DNA from: Anodontia alba
Taxonomy: Eukaryota; Mollusca; Bivalvia; Lucinida; Lucinidae
Reading direction: 5' to 3'
NCBI GenBank assembly: GCA_964016985.1
Contig: OZ024823.1
Coordinates: 128,918,112 to 128,982,111 of the forward strand
Length of the DNA: 64,000 nt
Part shown: positions 33,090 to 45,230 of the stretch, piece after piece
Layout of the letters: each line of letters begins with the position of its first letter
Numbering within the stretch: the stretch's first letter is position 1
The notes under the pieces: generated by a model
Databases searched by the model: none
What the model saw: only the letters and a program-made list of their open reading frames with translations
What the model was told of the DNA's origin: nothing
Made by a program: the position numbers and the translations under genes

Positions 33090-33535
33090 GTAAAAAGTAC
33101 CATATTTATCCCAAGCATCTGGACAGAGCAGACCTAGATAGGATGCCCTAGAATGTGTTTTTTTTTTTTTGTTTTTTTTTTTGGTCTAAACTGTTTGCCA
33201 CTCAGCCTGCAAGGCCCAGTTGTTCAAAGCTAACGATGTCCTTAGTTAATGATTCGTTAAAATTTACATTGAGATATGCAAATATGCTGAAATTTTTTGC
33301 TGAAAAAATGTGAGTAGCTTTTGCAGTGCAAAAACTACTCACATTTTTTCAGCAAAAAATATCAGAATATTGTGGATTGAATCTGCTAAAACAGTTAACC
33401 AAATGACCCTTAACGAGCTTGTTATGCTAATGACGCTTTGAACAACCGGGCCCTGATTTGTTAAAGTTTGTTAACAAGTAGGGTGAGCAATTAAAGAGTC
33501 CAAATATTTAGGGTAAATATGGTAACTATTCAATT
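33090..33535. mobile_element. MITE family D2 copy carrying a nested family B element
   Basis: Left part tttatcccaagcatctggacagag and ggtctaaactgtttgcc; right part ccaaatatttagggtaaatatggta. The family B palindrome lies between them. Confidence 0.6.
33213..33453. mobile_element. MITE family B, copy 1
   Basis: Ends ggcccagttgttcaaagct / gctttgaacaaccgggccc. The long central hairpin is tgtgagtagcttttgcag / tgcaaaaactactcaca. Four more copies are at 35706, 39323, 49164 and 52419. Confidence 0.85.
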
Positions 33536-33654
33536 ATAAATAAGACTACATCCAGTAACAAAACCATTATTTGTGGTCTACCAACTCTATATTGTACAGC
33601 CATAATCATACCCAGTAGATCTACGAGGGGTTCCCCAACATATTTTTCTTACTG

Positions 33655-33847
33655 CACAGCTCCAGTTATGGTACTTTTTTCAACTGAAAAGTACTGATAT
33701 TTTTGTTATTTCTCCACAAAAATATATGCTGTGGTATTCATTAGAAGTGCCATGGCAAGGTACTTCTAATGAGTACCCACAACTTATGCCTTCCTAGAGA
33801 AATAAGAAAAAAATGTATGTGGATACCCCATCATATCTGGAGCTATG
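33655..33847. mobile_element. MITE family F, copy
   Basis: Outer cagctcca / tggagctatg and a central hairpin cattagaagtgccatggcaaggtacttctaatg flanked by tatttctcc...gagaaataag. The centre is a diverged form of the family A centre. Confidence 0.7.
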
Positions 33848-33929
33848 TCATTACTTATTATTGTTCTTATTGCTATGCTATGTGCACTCACTGTAATAAT
33901 TATAACAAATACAAAGAATAATAAGTAAC

Positions 33930-34235
33930 AATGCTTTCTGAGAAAACAGATGTCCCCTTACCGTGAATTTTCAGTTTTTCTACTGCTGTGATCTTGAAAA
34001 CTATGTCAGTGTCACCATAATCAGTTTTTTGTTATGTCCCAATTATATATCCATGAAAATTTGGTAAGAATCCAACCACTGATTCACAAGATATTGTGCA
34101 GACAATGCAACCACTGGTTCACAAGATATTGTACAGACAAGAAAGTGTGACGTCAATGCCAATGCCGAAGCCAACCGGATTCACACCAAAACCAATGTCC
34201 CCCTACCCTGAGGTGGGGAGACCATAAGTCCACAG
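33930..34235 (+). repeat. Family P repeat, copy 1
   Basis: gagaaaacagatgtccccttaccgtgaattttcag...ttttttgttatgtcccaattatatatcc...cacaagatattgtgcagacaa. Copies also at 35985 and 48612. Confidence 0.7.
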
Positions 34236-34414
34236 AATAAATATTTTATGGAGAAATAAGAATATCATTAATGTTGGCTAAGAAGTGTTTAGCTACAGTT
34301 ATGCAACCTAATTGTATACTGCATACATGTACTTTGGTCCTGGTTTTTATATTTATGAACCTCTAATGCACCATTCAAAATGGTAGCAGAAAGCATTGTA
34401 TTTGTTTTTTTGTT

Positions 34415-34541
34415 GTTGTTGTTGTTTTTTTGTTGTGTGTGTGTGTGTATTTTTTTTTGTTTTTTTTTTGTTGTTTTTTGTTCAGAAGAAGTAAAGACTG
34501 ATATTTTGTATGAAATGATAAAACTTATTTAGGCAGAAAAT

Positions 34542-34577
<36 letters not shown>
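34415..34577. repeat. T/G-rich and poly(A) low-complexity region
   Basis: (ttg)n, (tg)n and T runs at 34408-34480, then about 27 A at 34551. Confidence 0.9.
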
Positions 34578-34922
34578 TGTGATCTGTTGCTGTTGTACCT
34601 TTACCACTTTCTGGGCTAAATTAGCAGATGACAAATTGACAATATTTTTTTCTTATTCTTCCCAGAAAAGAGGATTGAAGTTTCATGCAAACTGTCTCCA
34701 AAGGAAATGTCAAAATCTGTTTTCTGAGACAAATATGAATAATATTTCAAAATGACATCTGCTGAAATTTTTACCCAGGGGGCTAAGCGTTAAGGATTTA
34801 CATACAATTTACCTCAAGTGTAAAAATTTCCAACCATACATGGCAGAGATTATCAGATGAACTGAATGAGAAATACAATGCACTTCCAATACAGATGTGA
34901 AAAAAATGTAAATGTCCTAAAT

Positions 34923-35132
34923 TAACCATAGTCCTGCTGAACCCGGATGTCTTGCCTTTGCAAACAGTGTAGATCCAGATCAGTTGGCTTCTGAAGAAGC
35001 CAACTGATCTGGATCTGCACTGTTTGCCAATAAGTATGTGAATTTTTATCAACAATCCGGATCAAGTAATCTGATTGGCTTAAAATTTGAAAAGGGTGTG
35101 TCATCTTAATTTTTTCAACAGGACAAGGGTTA
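34923..35132. mobile_element. MITE family D1, copy 2
   Basis: Core gatccagatcagttggcttctgaagaagccaactgatctggatc is a perfect hairpin; ends accatagtcctgctgaac / ttcaacaggacaagggtt. Confidence 0.8.
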
Positions 35133-35705
35133 AAATGAGCTATTCCATGAGTAAAGAGTCTCTGGGGTACCACAAAATATGAGCCACAACCTAAGAAATG
35201 ATACCTTTCAACATGTGCACCAAGTCAAGGTTTGATCGCAAGACTGTATCAAGTCAGATGGTTGTTTTTCCCAATACTTACTCTCGCCACCATGAAGGCG
35301 TTATGAAGATTACAACATTTCTTTCTGTAAACAATGGATGAGCAATGGCAACTAAATTTGCATTATTTACAAAGGGGTCAAAGTTGCCCCTAAACAAGGG
35401 TTTCAAACATATGTTTGAGTTATTACAGTCTTGCGCTCAATCCTCTAAGATTCAGATCAGCCTGTGCATTCATGCAGACTCTTCACTGGCTACATTTTGG
35501 ACAGCCAAGGATACTTTGTGTTGACAATGAGGACCCTGATCAGCCTGTACAGATGCACAGGAACATTTGAGGTTTTGTTAGGAGCACATGTAAGAAGGTA
35601 CATTTTCTCATGTTGTGGCTCATATGACTTTGTGTAGCAACAAGACGCCAGTCTAAGGTTCTGCAACAGAACACGTGTAGGATAAGCCTTAGATCAATAA
35701 TATCA

Positions 35706-35950
35706 GGGCCCAGTTGTTCAACGCTAACGATGTCGTTAGTTAACGATTCGTTAAAATTTACATCGAGTGATACGTAAATATTCTGAAATTTTTTGCTGAA
35801 AAAATGTGAGTAGCTTTTGCAGTGCAAAAGCTACTCACATTTTTTCAGCAAAAAAAAAAAAGAATATCATATATTGAATCCGCTAAAACAATAAACGAAA
35901 TGACCCTTAACGAGCTCGTTAAGCTAACGACGCTTTGAACAACTGGGCCC
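35706..35950. mobile_element. MITE family B, copy 2
   Basis: gggcccagttgttcaacgct ... gctttgaacaactgggccc with centre gtgagtagcttttgcagtgcaaaagctactcac. Confidence 0.9.
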
Positions 35951-35984
35951 AGGACTCCAGCAAAACAAAAAAGTTACAACATCT

Positions 35985-36240
35985 AACAATGTTTTCAGAG
36001 AAAAACAGATGTCCTCCCACTGTGAATTTTCAGCTTTTCTACCACTGTAAACTTGAAAATGAAGTCAACGTCACCAAAATCTAATCAGTTTTTTGTTACG
36101 TCCCAATAATATATCCACAAAAATTTGGTAAGAATCCAACCCCTGGTTCACAAGATATTGTGCAAACAAGAATGTGATGTCAATGCCAATATGATATACA
36201 CTGAAAACAGTATGTTCCCCTCCATATGTGGGGGGACATA
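35985..36240 (+). repeat. Family P repeat, copy 2
   Basis: Same blocks as 33930, ending ccctccatatgtggggggacataat. Confidence 0.7.
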
Positions 36241-36313
36241 ATCAGACCAGGTCTCAGACAAAGAAAAAAAATCAATCATATATATTCATATTTTTCTCTA
36301 ATTTCTCCACTTT

Positions 36314-36545
36314 AAAGGGAACGGATAACACTTTCATGGGAGGCAACTCTATCAAACTATTTTGCCTCCTTTATGAAACATGATCTACTCTAAAAAAAAC
36401 ACTTTGCTCTGTAAAACAATTTCTATCCTTTTAAAGAAAACATTTTTCTGAAGGGACTTGGTGTGGAGGAATCAAAGGGAAGTCACAAAAGTTAGGGACT
36501 TGGTGTGGAGGAATCAAAGGGAAGTCACAAAAGTTGTCTCCTTTG
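36314..36545. repeat. Family Q copy with 42-bp internal tandem duplication
   Basis: aagggaacggataacactttcatgggaggcaact at the left. gggacttggtgtggaggaatc occurs at 36453 and 36495 (period 42). Confidence 0.7.
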
Positions 36546-36689
36546 CAAAATCTAATATCCCCAAAAGCATGAGTTCTTTAAAAGAAAAAGTCTGTAAGCA
36601 AAAAGAATCATTTCAATATAGAAATGGGCCAGTGGTTGAGAAAAGGGACATTAGAACATATGTGAACAGTGAAGATCCAGACCAGCCTG

Positions 36690-36799
36690 CCCCAGCAGAC
36701 ATACAAAGTTGAAACAAAGTCAGTTCAACATTGATTCAACATCAAGACATTGAATCATTGTTGAATTGACATTGTTTCAACATTATGTGCCTGCTGGGG
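36690..36799. mobile_element. CCCAGC-ended small palindrome (gttgaa type)
   Basis: ccccagcagacatac ... tatgtgcctgctgggg with inverted gttgattcaac-like repeats inside, set in a family D-like context. Confidence 0.7.
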
Positions 36800-37223
36800 C
36801 ACATTCATGCAGTCTGATCAGGATATTAGCTGTTTACCTACAATGTAAGGACTTTGTTGAAGATATAGGACAAATAAAGAAGATCTTTACCTGACGCTTT
36901 GCCATTTGCATATGCCCTAACAGCCTTACTGTCAGCCAGCCACCCAAATATAGGCCGTAAAACACATACTGAAGTGATGACTGATCTGGAAATATCCTGA
37001 CCTTTCTACAGTATATCTCATTTGTATAACTTTTGCTTTTGTCATTACTTCACAGATGTTCTCAGAAACTTGATTTCCCCAGTGTAAAACTGGCCTCTTT
37101 CTGCATAACTCAGAGCACTAGACCAGACACATTTCAAGATAAATATTTTTTTTTCTTATTTCTACATGAAAACAAATGACTTGAGTACTCACAGGAATCC
37201 CCTCTAGATTAGTGCCCACAACA

Positions 37224-37434
37224 TTAACCCTTGTCATGCTGAATAAATTAAGATGCCAACCCCACTTCCAATTTTCAGCCAATCAGATTACTTGATCCAG
37301 GTTGTTGACATAAATTCACATACTGAATGACAAACAGTGTAGATCCATATCAGTTGGCTTCTGAAGAAGTCAACTGATCTGGATCTACACTGTTTGTAAA
37401 GGCAGTGTATATCTGGGTTCAGCAGGACAATGGT
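37224..37434. mobile_element. MITE family D1, copy 3
   Basis: ttaacccttgtcatgctgaa ... ttcagcaggacaatgg with a perfect gatcagttggcttc-type core. Confidence 0.8.
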
Positions 37435-37691
37435 GAAATTTTGTTTTCATGGAAAAATAATAAAAAAAAATTACTTCTTTTTAACTGGAAAAATGTGTCT
37501 TGTCTACAACTAAGCTAACTCCTGATTAGTTGCTTTCTATTTTTGAATAGAAAAGATATTGAAAGTTTTCTTATTCCTACATATACAGAAACTTAAGCAG
37601 TAGGTATTTGTTAAAATCTTGAGAAATAAGAAAATGTTTTATCTTGTCATTCTTATCTAAATGAACACATTGGAACTTCTTCATAAGACAG

Positions 37692-37885
37692 TTTAACCTT
37701 TGTCATGCTGAATAAATTAAGATGCCACACCCATTTCTAATTATCAGCCAATCAGATTACCAGACTACTGATATAAATTCACATGTTGAATGATAAACAG
37801 TGCAGATCCAGATAAACTGAACTGATCTGAATCTACACTGTTTACAAAGGCACGGCATATCTCGGTTCAGCAGGACAAGGGTTAA
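37692..37885. mobile_element. MITE family D1, copy 4
   Basis: ttaacctttgtcatgctgaa ... ttcagcaggacaagggttaa; the core is shortened to gatccagataaactgaactgatctgaatc. Confidence 0.8.
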
Positions 37886-37899
37886 AGGTGGGCCCTAAA

Positions 37900-38078
37900 G
37901 GTGTTGTATTCAAACAAAAACATAAGATTATTATTATACTTATTATTATTTTTTAATTTTATTTTAATTTAGAAAATGACCATTTTATACATTTTTCTTT
38001 GGATACAACACGGTTGGTTGTATAGCTGACAGTTTTTGCTTTGTATCCCAGCAAGTGTTATAAAAAGGTTATGGTGTA
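37900..38078. repeat. Family M copy (degraded)
   Basis: aaaatgaccattttatacatttttctttggatacaacacggttg ... tataaaaaggttatggtgta resembles the right half of 46526-46748. Confidence 0.55.
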
Positions 38079-38358
38079 TATGGCTGTAGCGAAGACATCA
38101 GAGAACCAGGTAAGCTGACAAGTTAGGGAAATATTTTTTTAGTTCATGAACAAATGGGATATCACAGAAATTACACCTGTGAGACAATTTAAATGAGATG
38201 TCTAAAAATATCTTTATGAAGGAAATAGAATGGTAGCAAAAACAACTTATGTAGAGCCCTCACAAGGAATTTATTAAATGGTTACTTATGCCAAAGTGAT
38301 CTTGTGTGTGCAATGTAAGTTGGACAGTAGAAATTGTTTCATTTTTTTTTTTTTTTTT

Positions 38359-38575
38359 GTGTTGAGGTTTTACGGCCCAGTCAACCCAATGGGGTCATGT
38401 CGAGCGTGGTCAGTTTAACTAACCACACGTTTACTGGGCAGGCTTAGTCCTCCAAGCGGTTAACCAGTATTGTGCACATTCTTTCGCCAGAAACTGACAA
38501 CTGCCCTTCTTGAATCAGCGGAAGGGAGAGAATGACCGTAGAAAATATTTCATGATCAATCTCCACGATAGAAGG
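38359..38575 (-). mobile_element. SINE family G, 5'-truncated copy
   Basis: Contains the body and 3' end on the minus strand (aacctcaacac at 38359). It stops at ttcatgatcaatctccacgat, before the tRNA-like head. Confidence 0.8.
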
Positions 38576-39322
38576 AATTGTTTCAATTCTCTAAAATATG
38601 TGCTGAAGGAATGAAACACTTTGGGGTCACCACTGTTTGCTGATGGGGTTTTCCCAAAGCAGGTTTCATTTTTATTTGGGTCCTGTGGGAAAAAAATCCA
38701 GTCTTTCGTAACGCTTTCAACTTTAATTTTCTTATATAGATTCTTCCAGTTTTCAATTTGGACAAGTCTAAATTTGCAAACAGGAATGCCAATCAAAAAT
38801 GAAAAACAAAATGGCTAACAGTGTAAATCCAGAGAAGATAGTTGTTACGAGTTGTCTCCCCTGAATACATTATTGTTAAAGTATCTTTAATTTCACGGGC
38901 TGTACTGTCTACAATATAAGCACAAAACAGTTTTAACCCTTAAAGTATTTATCACAACTATAGCAGACAACAATTTCAGATCCCCTCCCCAACCCACCAC
39001 CCCTCCAACCTCTGCTAAAAAGCCAATACTGATGAATGGATAGATGAGAAAACAGTGTACCCCTCACAAACTGAATAGTAAGGCTTGACATCTCATGTTA
39101 CTTGTCTCCCTAGCAGACAATTCACATGAAATGTTTAGTCTTCATTTTCTCTGAAAATTATAATACAGTATAATAAAAATTTTAAATGGTGTCTGCTATA
39201 ATTCTGCCTAGTGTTTTAAGGATACCCTTTATATTCTCCAATAATATACATGAATATATTCTCAAAGCTGAATAATAGAAACATGCTAATATAAAAACAA
39301 CAAAAGCTATTGCTATACAGCA

Positions 39323-39566
39323 GGGCCCAGTTGTACAAATCGTCGTTAGCTTAACGAGCGTGCTAAGGGTCATTTCGTTAACTGTTTTAGCAAATTCAAT
39401 ATACAATATTCTGATATTTTTTGCTGAAAAAATGTGAGTAGCTTTTGCACTGTAAAAGCTACTCACATTTTTTCAGCAAAAAATTTCAGCATATTTGCGT
39501 ATCACTCAATGTAAATTTTAACGAATCGTTAACTAATGACGTCGTTAGCTTTGAACAACTGGGCCC
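39323..39566. mobile_element. MITE family B, copy 3
   Basis: gggcccagttgtacaaatcg ... gctttgaacaactgggccc; perfect central hairpin. Confidence 0.9.
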
Positions 39567-39688
39567 AGATGGTTTTCTACCGCCAGCTGCATGAGGTCAC
39601 TGAGAAACTTAAGGTGGGACTGAATAATTTAAACTGTTTCAACTTTCTGTACAAATAGGCGACATGATACAAAAGCACCATGCCAAGG

Positions 39689-39966
39689 CATCACGAAAAC
39701 ATGCCTATATAATTTTGACCCCCTTAAACCCCACTTTTATATAGTACAACTGGGGTTTACAGGGGTATACATTATTTTTCTTATTTCTGCTCAAAAACAT
39801 AGATTGTGGGTACTCGTTAGAACTGCCTTGTCGAGGCGGTTCTAACGGGTACCCACAATCTATATTTTGAGCAGAAATATGAAAAATATTAGATTTTTAT
39901 ATCTGAAAATTTTCATTTTTGGTGGTAAGATTTTCAATATATTTGAATAGGTGTGTTTTCGTAATG
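39689..39966. mobile_element. MITE family A, copy 7
   Basis: catcacgaaaacatgcctat ... aggtgtgttttcgtaatg; centre gaactgccttgtcgaggcggttc. Confidence 0.85.
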
Positions 39967-40015
39967 GCTCTTCTAATTAGTAGCCACAATGTATGTTTTC
40001 ATGGAGAAATAAGAA

Positions 40016-41140
40016 GAGGCTCAAAGGCCAAGGCTCGCTCACCTGAATGAAATAGCCACAGCAGATATGCAGATGTTATGCAAGATTTTTCCAATTCTGT
40101 CATTGCAAGGATCATCATTTGAGCAGTTCTTGGTTTTGAAGAAGAATGTGTTTATTTTTTAACAAATATGGGCATGATAGTCAATGGAGCGTGACAACTG
40201 GAACAAACTCTCAATCCTGTTTCAATATTAGGATTGACATGAAATTTTGCGAAAATTGGCCAAGTGGCTTCTGAAGAGAAGTTTAACAATATCATGATTT
40301 TATACATGAATATAGTACAGGGGCAGGGGAAAATGATCACCGCAGAATAAAATTTTGATAATAATTTAGAGCTTTTGCTACTTAAATCATATATTGTAAG
40401 TTTTAGACACTTCATCTGGTTTTTGTCTTTGTGTGTGTGTTCATTGCTCTCAAAGGATATCCTTTTACTAATCTATTCATTTTTCCCTAGAACGTAGGGA
40501 CTTGCCAAGCTCTCATCTTCATTGAATAAGTAAAATGATAGGAGAAGAGGTATTTCAACTGCATGTTGCCACTCTAGCCTATACTATGCATCCTATATCT
40601 CTTAACATGGCCAGACAACAGACAAGTTCAACAAGGTCTTCTTTCCCTTCTGGTGTGCAGAAGATTTTTTTTCCCAGCTGGTCTTTAACAGTGTCTTCTT
40701 TTCTTGCTTGTGCTTTACAAATTTCTTACCTGAAAAGTTTTCTATGGCAACAAAACAAAATGGCCACCAGTCATCAAACACATGAACTGGGTAGACAATC
40801 ATCAAATGATCATAACTGCCAAATATGGTTCACATCACTTCATGTGTTATGGAGAAAATGCAATTTAAACATTTTCCCTTTATAAATCTATGGGACCTTT
40901 CAGTTGTCATAGCAACCAAACAAAATGGCAGATCAAAAATGGCAGCTCACCATAATTTTAGCTACTTTTAAATCCCCCTATCCAAGCATCATTCCTACCT
41001 AATTAGGGACAAATTGCTCCAGTGGCTTTGGAGGTCATTTAATGATGTTTATGGACGGACGGAGTTGTCATTTTAAAGTGTTTATGGACAGATGGACACA
41101 GGACAAAAAGTGATCACTTTAGCAGCTCAGTTGAGCTAAT
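40016..41140 (+). repeat. Interspersed repeat bounded by gctcacctga / cagttgagct
   Basis: Starts ggctcgctcacctgaatgaaa and ends agcagctcagttgagcta, with ggacggacggag and atggacagatggacacagga inside. Short plus and minus frames within it show no protein features. Confidence 0.6.
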
Positions 41141-41236
41141 ATTATGTGGATTGCCCCTCTTATCTGCATTATGAGTAATACATGTGCCTTGAGACAGCTC
41201 AATGAAAAATCTAAAGCTTTGATCAACAGGTTACTT

Positions 41237-41463
41237 TTAACCCTTAAAGCGCCAATCACAACAATTGTCGTCTGCTTTGTCTTCTGCTTGTGATTTTAAA
41301 AGTCATTTCTGCAAACAGTGTGGACCCAGATCAGTCTGATCTGGGTCCACACTGTTTGCCGGAAAGCAAAAAATAGCTTTGAGAAGTTTGCAAGAATATT
41401 CAGCTGACGACATAAACAGACAACATTTTCAGATGCAGTTTTTCTTGGCGCTTTAAGGGTTAA
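41237..41463. mobile_element. MITE family D4, copy 1
   Basis: Ends ttaacccttaaagcgccaa / ttggcgctttaagggttaa; core gtgtggacccagatcag / ctgatctgggtccacac. Copies at 47469 and 56806. Confidence 0.8.
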
Positions 41464-41509
41464 GAGGTCTTGATACACTTCTTGGTAGTTTTTCAGCCAT
41501 TTTTTCACA

Positions 41510-41710
41510 AGGGAGATAACTTTTGTGACTTCCTGTTTGCGTCATTGCACATCAAATCCCTTCTGAAAAATGATTTACTCTAAAATGAAAGAATTTGCTC
41601 CAAAAAGGAGCAAATTCAAGGGAGCAAATTCTTCCCTCTTAGAATGGACCCCTTTTCAAAAGGGACAGAGTTGCCTCCCCTGAAAATATATCCTTTCACA
41701 TGAAACTAAT
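41510..41710. repeat. Family Q copy
   Basis: caagggagataacttttgtgacttcctgtttg, centre gaatttgctccaaaaaggagcaaattc, then gaatggaccccttttcaaaagg. Confidence 0.7.
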
Positions 41711-41737
41711 ACATGCATGGGAAATTTTGAACACTTT

Positions 41738-41880
41738 ATTCCTTTCTTTTTTGGCTGAAGTTTTGTTTTTTATGCAGTTGTTTCATAAAATACTTAACGG
41801 ATTGGCAAACAGTGTAGACCCTGATGCACTGTTTGCACATGCCATTTTGTCAGGAACTTTGGTGTACAAAATTTTAGGGT
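41738..41880. repeat. Family D3 MITE, partly deleted
   Basis: ttttggctgaagttttgttttttatgcagttg and ggcaaacagtgtagaccctgatg...cactgtttgca...ggtgtacaaaattttagg match copies at 51936 and 60641. Confidence 0.6.
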
Positions 41881-41990
41881 ATTTGCCATATATAGAAAGT
41901 GTCCACAGTAAAATTAGCAGACACTGGTAAACCTCTACTGTGTAACCCATTCTTTTCTTAATGTTCAAATAAATAGTGGATCTTACAGGA

Positions 41991-42358
41991 GTGGTCATTT
42001 CACATGAAATGACAGTTTAAAAGTCATAATAAACAGAATCTTACATTCATGGTCATTTCACATGAAATGACAGTTTAAAAGTTATATAATAAACAGAATC
42101 TTACATTCATGGTCATTTCACATGAAATGACAGTTTAAAAGTTATATAATAAACAGAATCTTACATTCATGGTCATTTCACATGAAATGACAGTTTAAAA
42201 GTTATATAATAAACAGAATCTTACATTCATGGTCATTTCACATGAAATGACAGTTTAAAAGTTATATAATAAACAGAATCTTACATTCATGGTCATTTCA
42301 CATGAAATGACCATGAATGTAAGAGTCTGTTTATTATATGCCTTTTAAACTGTATTTC
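41991..42358 (+). repeat. 60-bp tandem array with an inverted end
   Basis: Unit ggtcatttcacatgaaatga plus cagtttaaaagttatataat and aaacagaatcttacattcat. The first unit is 58 bp; the following ones repeat with a period of exactly 60 and look identical over about four units. At 42308 the sequence turns round and runs back through part of the unit in reverse complement. Confidence 0.92.
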
Positions 42359-42779
42359 ATGGCCATAGAAGTTGAACCATTTTTCAACAGAAAACACAAC
42401 ATTGTCACCGATGGCGTCATGACATTATGTGCCAGTAACCAAGTGTTATGTAACCTGTGGTCATATATTTTTTATGAAATGACATTATCCACTGAATAAT
42501 GGCAATGCCACATGATTAAGAAAAATATTGGTCAATATCCAGCACTTGATGGCACTTTTGTTCTTGCTTTCTAGCATGTCATCTGCAACCTGCTACTAAA
42601 TGACCAAACTGGTGCTTTGGCTTTAAGCTTGTAAATTGTAATAGAACATGACTGTTTAACTTTCTTTGGTTCTAATCTCTTTTTAACCATTAAAGAGCCA
42701 AACTCAACTGCAGCAGATGCCAAACTAAGGCTTGGCATTTCATATGAAATATCTTGTGTAAGGCTTCAAGAGTTTGCAA

Positions 42780-43060
42780 TAGAAAGAGGTCAATGTATAG
42801 TTTCAATACCATGTAACAGTGTCAGCTTTGTGTAAAGCTTCAACAACAGGTAACAGAGTGAACTCTGAGTAAAGCTTCAAACATCCATAATGAGAGCTCA
42901 ATGTAAAGTTTCAATAATATGTAACAGTGTCAGTTTTGTGTAAAGCTTCAACAACAGGTAACAGTGTGAGCTCTGAGTAAAGCTTCAAACATCCATAAAA
43001 ACGAGAGCTCAATGTAAAGTTTCAATAATATGAACAGTGCCAGCTTCATTTAAAGCTTCA
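42780..43060 (+). repeat. Degenerate tandem repeat, period about 120 bp
   Basis: gtttcaata...tgtaacagtgtcag(c/t)tttgtgtaaagcttcaacaacaggtaacag...gagtaaagcttcaaacatccataa recurs about twice plus a partial unit. Confidence 0.8.
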
Positions 43061-43810
43061 ATACAAAAATCCAAACATTTGACAAATAATGTTTGTTTGG
43101 TATATAAAATGCAACAATAACATAAAACATCTTAAAATTATCAAAGTTAAAAGAGAATATGACAGACAATTTGAAAAGGCTACTATATAATGCCATATGA
43201 AACATCAATATCCCAGAAAAACCTGCGTATTTGTACAGTTCTGGTGAGGTCTCCAATCCTGGCATACCACACTCAACCTACCATATTCATCCTTATTACT
43301 GCACACATACCTATAAGCATACAGTAAAGCCATTTCTTACAGCCTGTGAACTTTTATCTACTTCTTTATAAAATCATATGTTGCTGGTTCTCTTTTGAAT
43401 TGCCTCAACAAGTTGTGGCAATTCAAATGAGTACGACAACATATGATTTTACAAATATAAAGAAAATCCAAAACAAAATCACTGAAGTAGCATTAAATAT
43501 GCCCCCGTCATGCAGTCCTCTTTTTTAAATCTTTCAAAAAGTATGCCTTTATTAGATTGATATTTTACTACAAGTTTTTCCAGTAATTTTAAAAAACCTT
43601 AACAGTGCAGTAATTACCATAATAACCCTAAGTATTGGGACAGGTAGGCCTTTGTAAACAGTGTAGACCCAGATCAGATAAATACAGTAGTTTGAATACA
43701 GTAAGTACATGTATTAAGACAGACAGGCCTGAGGAAACAAGGCAGACTAAAATCAAATTCTGTGGAATGCACGGCTTGTCACTCATCCAGCTGTTAAGGT
43801 GTACAAATCA

Positions 43811-44029
43811 TAGCATCACATAAGAGGAGTTCTCCACATAATATTTTTCTTATTTCTCCATAAAAAACATACGTTGTGGTGCTCATTAGAAGTGCCTCAA
43901 TGAGGTGCTTCTAATGAGCACCACAACTTATGTTTTCATGGAGAAATAAGAAAAATGTCAGTACTTTCGGTTAGAAAAAAAAAAAAAAAAAAAAAAAGTG
44001 CCTTATCTGGAGCTATGACAAATATTTAG
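43811..44029. mobile_element. MITE family F, copy
   Basis: cataagaggagttctcc ... ttatctggagctatg with centre ctcattagaagtgcctcaatgaggtgcttctaatgag. Confidence 0.75.
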
Positions 44030-44254
44030 GACAAATCAGGTACAGTAATAAATAATTTTTCTGTGCCCTAGATCAATTCAGAATTCATTCAAACTTTAAC
44101 AGGTATAAATTTCTACAAAAATTAACATGTTTATTTAACATATCTAACATTTTAATTTCTGTTTGTTAACAAAGCTATAACAGAGCACCAACCAAAATAT
44201 ATCCTGCACTATTCTTAACAATTAACATCTTTGTCAGTATAGGTTCAGACAAGA

Positions 44255-44457
44255 GGAAGTTTCAGGAAACTATTTTTTCTTATTTCTCCAAGAAAACATA
44301 TCTTGTGTATACTCATTACAAGTGCCTCAGTGTTGCACATATTCATTAGAAACACATTAGTGAAGTGCTTCTAACGAATACCACAATGTATGTTTTCGTA
44401 GAGATGTAAGAAAATATCAACAATTATTTGGTCAAAAGACCCTATGTGTAGCTATGT
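44255..44457. repeat. MITE family F, degraded copy
   Basis: ttcttatttctccaagaaaacatatc...cattacaagtgcctcagtg...gaagtgcttctaacgaataccac...gagatgtaag. Confidence 0.6.
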
Positions 44458-44938
44458 GTCAGGTCCAACTAAAATGTTTGTTGTTTTTTTTTTTTAACTT
44501 TCAAAAATATTGACATTCTACACAAAAACTTGAAAACCAACGTGTTTCTAATGAGTACCCACAACATAGGTTTTCATGCAGAAATAGGAAAATATTTATC
44601 TAATGTATGAAATATGTCTAAACTTCCATGTAAGAAGTTCTCAGAGTAATATGTATGAAAAACGTATGCAGTAACTTTTGGCTCCTATAAGAATCTTTAG
44701 CCCAGACTATTCTAATAGCTTCTCACAAGACAGGCTTAACTGTCAAAAGAAACAAGTATTGATATTTTTCTCATCAAAACAGCAATGTACCAAATTCTTC
44801 CATATGATCAAATAGCATGTTTGGTCCATCCGTTTCTATGCAGTCAGTTCAGAATAAAATATAATTCATGCACTGTCCATAGCTGGACATACTTGAATTG
44901 TCATAAAAAGAAATTAAAATATAACAAAGAAATATATA

Positions 44939-45230
44939 CATCACGAAAACATACCTATATAATTTCTTCCCCCTTAAACCCCACTTTTATGTAGTAAAAC
45001 TGGGGTTTACAGGGGTATATGTTATTGTTCTTATTTCTGCTTAAAAATATAAATTGTGGGTACTCGTTAGAAATACAGATTGTAGGTCTTGGTGAGGTGG
45101 TTCTAATGAGTACCCACAATCTATGCTTTTTAGCAGATGTAAGAACAATATCAGAGTTTTTTTATCTGAAAATTTTCAGTTTTTGGAGGTGAAATTTTCT
45201 ATATATTTGAATAGGTGTGTTTTCGTAATG
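44939..45230. mobile_element. MITE family A, copy 8
   Basis: catcacgaaaacatacctat ... aggtgtgttttcgtaatg. The centre is rearranged (actcgttagaaatacagattgtaggtc), and a short tail gaaaacaataattctatg...gaaaacaataattctgtg repeats just after. Confidence 0.8.

Noticed and set aside
40535..40885. Plus-strand 116-residue frame
   Set aside because: Lies inside an interspersed repeat (40016-41140), shows no domain, and lacks splice or codon evidence.
41991..42358. CRISPR-like array
   Set aside because: Repeats are directly abutting 60-bp units with no unique spacers, in animal DNA.
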